Assembly: GCA_022796875.1 (NCBI GenBank)
Contig: JAAWJJ010000038.1
Span: forward strand, 1-36,760
Direction: 5' to 3'
Origin: Eubacterium sp.
Lineage (GTDB): Bacteria > Bacillota > Clostridia > Lachnospirales > Lachnospiraceae
DNA length: 36,760 nucleotides
This document shows, piece by piece, positions 34,751-36,760 of this stretch. Below the pieces are notes generated by a model, which saw only the letters and a program-made list of their open reading frames with translations, did no database searches and was not told the origin of the DNA. The stretch's first letter is position 1. Each line of letters begins with the position of its first letter. The translations under genes and the position numbers were made by a program.

Positions 34751-34780
34751 GAGTAAGCGGTTCGCCCCTTACTCTTTTAT
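34751..34780 (+). terminator. terminator ahead of the second tape measure
   Basis: GAGTAAG / CTTACTC stem with a 10-nt loop followed by TTTTATT. It isolates the abiE/57-residue genes from the tape-measure gene, so that gene must have its own promoter nearby. Confidence 0.8.
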
Positions 34781-34862
34781 TATGCCAAAAATTCATACCC
34801 TCACGGGTATTTTATCATAGATGAAACCCAAAATTTTTTCAAAAAACAAAGGAGGTAACTCA

Positions 34863-36026
34863 ATGGATGAATTATTAAAAAAATTCCCAGCAATATCGAC
34901 GGCTTTGGACACCGGCTTTTCTTTTTTCGTCGAAAAAATTAAAGAAGCCGTTTCCGAACTAAAAGAAGTCGATACAATCTTAACTGAAATCAGCAAAACA
35001 AATGACAGCCTGTCAAAATCTAACCTTGCCGGTCTCAAAGACAAAGCTTTTGAAACTGCCGGCAAATACGGCAAAAAACCGCAGGACTATCTGGCAAACG
35101 TTCAGGAAGCCTCTGCCGCCGGATACGATAACGCCGCAGAGATTGCGGAACTATCCATGGCCGCCCAAACTGCAGGCGGTATGACGTCGGAACTTGCCAG
35201 CCAGATGGTACAGGCCACAGACCAGGCTTACCAGATGAACGGCAGCGTATCCGAACTGACCCGGACGCTCGACGGCTACTACTCCATTGCCAGCCAAAAT
35301 GCCGTCAGCATGTCCGACTTTTCGGACGCGATTTCCGCCGTTGGTTCTGATGCCGCTTCGTTCGGCGTACAGGCGGATGAAACTGCCGCCGCGGTCGGGA
35401 CTATATCCGCGGCTACAAAACAAAGCGGGACGGAAGCCGCCCTGGCATTCCGATCAATCCTGCTCCATATCCGACAGGTAGCCGATGAAGAAAACGGGAT
35501 TACGCCGGACGGCCTCGTAAAATATGAACAGGCCTGCAATGACCTGGGCATCTCTTTACAGGAAACCAAAGACGGCGTCCTTTCCCTCCGCGATCCGATG
35601 GAGGTGCTCAAAGAGCTGTCTTCTGTTTACAGCACGCTCGGAGAAAACGACGTAAGGAAGAAAAACCTGCTCGATTCTATCGGCGGCGGAGCAGACAGTT
35701 CACAGCTTGACGCTTTATTAAGTAACTGGCGCACCTACGAAACAATGCTGCAGCAGTACGCAAACGGATCCGGTTCCATGGCAGAAGCCGCCGCAGCGAC
35801 CGCCGATTCCTGGGAGGGATCCATGGCGCGTCTGTCCAACACATGGACCAGCCTGGTCGGAAACATTGCAAACTCTGACGGCATGACTGCAGCGGTCAAC
35901 GGACTGAATGGAATTCTCTCCGCCGCAGACACGGCCACAGAAAAAATAGGCTCTATCGGGACGATCAGCCTGGCCGGATCCGGAATCGGCATCTCAAAAT
36001 TTATAAAGAACTTTGCTCGGCCATGA
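34863..36026 (+). CDS. second tail tape measure protein, N-terminal half (5' exon)
   Basis: 387 codons from the ATG behind GGAGGTAA. Residues ~45-345 are a TP901 tape-measure core (SNLAGLKDKAFETAGKYGKK, then YLANVQEASAAGYDNAAEIA; MTSELASQMVQATDQAYQM; FGVQADETAAAVGTISAATK; SGTEAALAFRSILLHIRQVA). It is clearly diverged from the core at 12875-14152 and is a paralogue, not a copy. The frame stops just after GISKFIKNFARP, at the same point of the fold as the first gene, and runs straight into a second group I intron. The continuing exon is not in the window. Confidence 0.85.
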   Translation: MDELLKKFPAISTALDTGFSFFVEKIKEAVSELKEVDTILTEISKTNDSLSKSNLAGLKDKAFETAGKYGKKPQDYLANVQEASAAGYDNAAEIAELSMAAQTAGGMTSELASQMVQATDQAYQMNGSVSELTRTLDGYYSIASQNAVSMSDFSDAISAVGSDAASFGVQADETAAAVGTISAATKQSGTEAALAFRSILLHIRQVADEENGITPDGLVKYEQACNDLGISLQETKDGVLSLRDPMEVLKELSSVYSTLGENDVRKKNLLDSIGGGADSSQLDALLSNWRTYETMLQQYANGSGSMAEAAAATADSWEGSMARLSNTWTSLVGNIANSDGMTAAVNGLNGILSAADTATEKIGSIGTISLAGSGIGISKFIKNFARP

Positions 36027-36590
36027 AAAAATGGCGCAAAAACTCTCCTACAGTTTTTATATTGGGCTAACACAGACAAGGAAATGATAAAACGGTTCAA
36101 AGTACAAGTCTGTGCATTGGGAGTTCTAAAAGAAACCAACGAGGAGTAATTGCTGGAAAGACCTCATGAATATTCGACGAAAGCAGAATCAGTAATGATA
36201 AATGTAACCGTGCGAAAGGCAGAAAAAACAGAATATTCGGCATATGGTAACCGGTATGCAAATACCGGGTACGCCTAAGTGCTATCAACAAGGGTATTAA
36301 CAAAATCAGCAGCACACATTCCTGAGAGCAACCCTCTAAGCAGATAACCCTGTAAAAAGGACTAACCTGCCAAACAGGAATGGATGTTCAACGACTACCG
36401 ATCCTCAGAGTATCTTACGCCTTATGGAAGATGCTTTTAAGGTATAGTGTCCTGTGGAAGTTTCGCAAATTCTTCTGCAGAACCTGAGCGGCATTGCGAA
36501 CGCAACGTTTCACAATATGCAACCCGCTGCTCTGCTGGAAAAAATTTGTACAGATATAAAATTGACTTTGACTATGTATGAAATATAAAC
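36015..36590 (+). ncRNA. group I intron core no. 2, interrupting the second tape measure
   Basis: P1-like hairpin at the junction (GCCAT / ATGGC, 36019-36036). P2: CACAGAC (36071-36077) with GTCTGTG (36108-36114). P3: GAGGA (36141-36145) with TCCTC (36402-36406), J3/4 GTAA. P4: TTGCTG (36150-36155) with CAGCAG (36307-36312), the classical P and Q contexts AATTGCTGGAAA and AATCAGCAGC. P7: ACTA (36394-36397) with TAGT (36445-36448) in the R (GTTCAACGACTA) and S (AAGGTATAGT) contexts. P8: GTATCTT (36410-36416) with AAGATGC (36428-36434). A CCGGTAT-GCAA-ATACCGG GNRA hairpin lies in the P5-P6 region. Sequence is unlike intron 1. The 3' splice site is not determined. No homing endonuclease ORF. Confidence 0.85.
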
Positions 36591-36612
36591 GGCAGCTTAA
36601 AACCTGCTGCCG
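36591..36612 (-). terminator. terminator overlapping the third zinc-ribbon stop codon
   Basis: GGCAGC / GCTGCC with a 10-nt loop spanning the stop, followed on the minus strand by GTTTATATTT. Confidence 0.6.
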
Positions 36613-36760
36613 CAATTGTTACACTTCCATGTTTTACCATTGTCACCCATACCAAAAATACCAAAAGCGGCGATTTTCATCGCTTTTGTGGCAGTTGAAA
36701 TTTTAGATAGATTGGTGGACTGGCAGATTGGGCATTTGGGTTTGTTTTGTGACCTCAATA
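36597..36760 (-). CDS. double zinc-ribbon protein, copy 3, C-terminal part (cut by window end)
   Basis: On the minus strand the last ~54 codons read through KCPICQSTNLSKISTATKAM, a glycine/hydrophobic stretch (AAFGIFGMG), and WKCNNCGSRF before TAA. This matches the C-terminal ribbon of the two zinc-ribbon genes at 15535 and 16435 (CPYC-S-NV, ST--RM, GFFGLG, HCNGCGADF), with more divergence. It again lies antisense, directly after a group I intron core in a tape-measure gene. The N-terminus is outside the window. Confidence 0.8.
   Translation of the reverse strand, partial: LRSQNKPKCPICQSTNLSKISTATKAMKIAAFGIFGMGDNGKTWKCNNCGSRF

Noticed and set aside
1-36760. tRNA or rRNA genes and an attachment site at a tRNA
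   Set aside because: No cloverleaf with CCA-end context or rRNA segment was recognised by eye. A tRNAscan-SE run would be decisive.

Overview
The window looks like a low-to-moderate GC Firmicute chromosome, most likely a Clostridia/Lachnospiraceae-type gut anaerobe. This rests on strong GGAGG ribosome binding sites, sigma-A-like promoters, a yceD-rpmF pair, a LytTR-DUF3021 pair and an endolysin opening with a CAWAS motif. Genus and species cannot be fixed from sequence alone. Positions 1-2100 are ordinary chromosome: rpmF, yceD (DUF177), a DUF3021 membrane protein and a LytTR DNA-binding regulator, all on the minus strand.

From about 2.2 kb the window is phage-derived. A leftward pair encodes a sigma-70-like protein and a DUF262 protein. 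It starts from a consensus TTGACA-17-TATAAT promoter covered by two SOS/LexA-like dyads (4436-4488). Rightward, a 58-residue ORF is coupled through TAATTG to a 911-residue single-chain RNA polymerase of the YonO (phage SPbeta) type, with the metal-binding motif DKDGD. Next come a zinc-ribbon protein and a siphovirus-type tail and lysis block: tail assembly chaperone-like protein, tail tube-like protein, SPP1-type holin, endolysin, a membrane-anchored coiled coil, a DUF1617-like protein, tape measure, tail-associated/spike protein with an S74 domain, BppU-type fibre with an S74-like domain, and a Dit-like protein. No terminase, portal, capsid, head-tail connector, integrase or sheath gene is seen. 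The visible part therefore resembles an SOS-switched flexible-tail particle (tailocin-like) with its own RNA polymerase, although a head module outside the window cannot be excluded.

The tape-measure gene is split. Its N-terminal half (12875-14152) is followed by an RNA with a group I intron core (P3, P4, P6, P7 and P8 can all be drawn). Then come a broken AAA-ATPase gene, two tandem antisense double-zinc-ribbon genes, and the 2153-codon C-terminal half. At 34863-36026 a second, different tape-measure N-terminal half is interrupted at the same domain boundary by a second, dissimilar group I intron, again followed by an antisense zinc-ribbon gene cut by the window end. Two different introns with the same kind of antisense companion in two paralogous tape measures is the least ordinary feature here.

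Between the Dit-like gene and the second tape measure lies an accessory block: an AAA-ATPase/DUF4143 gene (minus strand) and an AbiEi-AbiEii toxin-antitoxin/abortive infection pair (plus strand).
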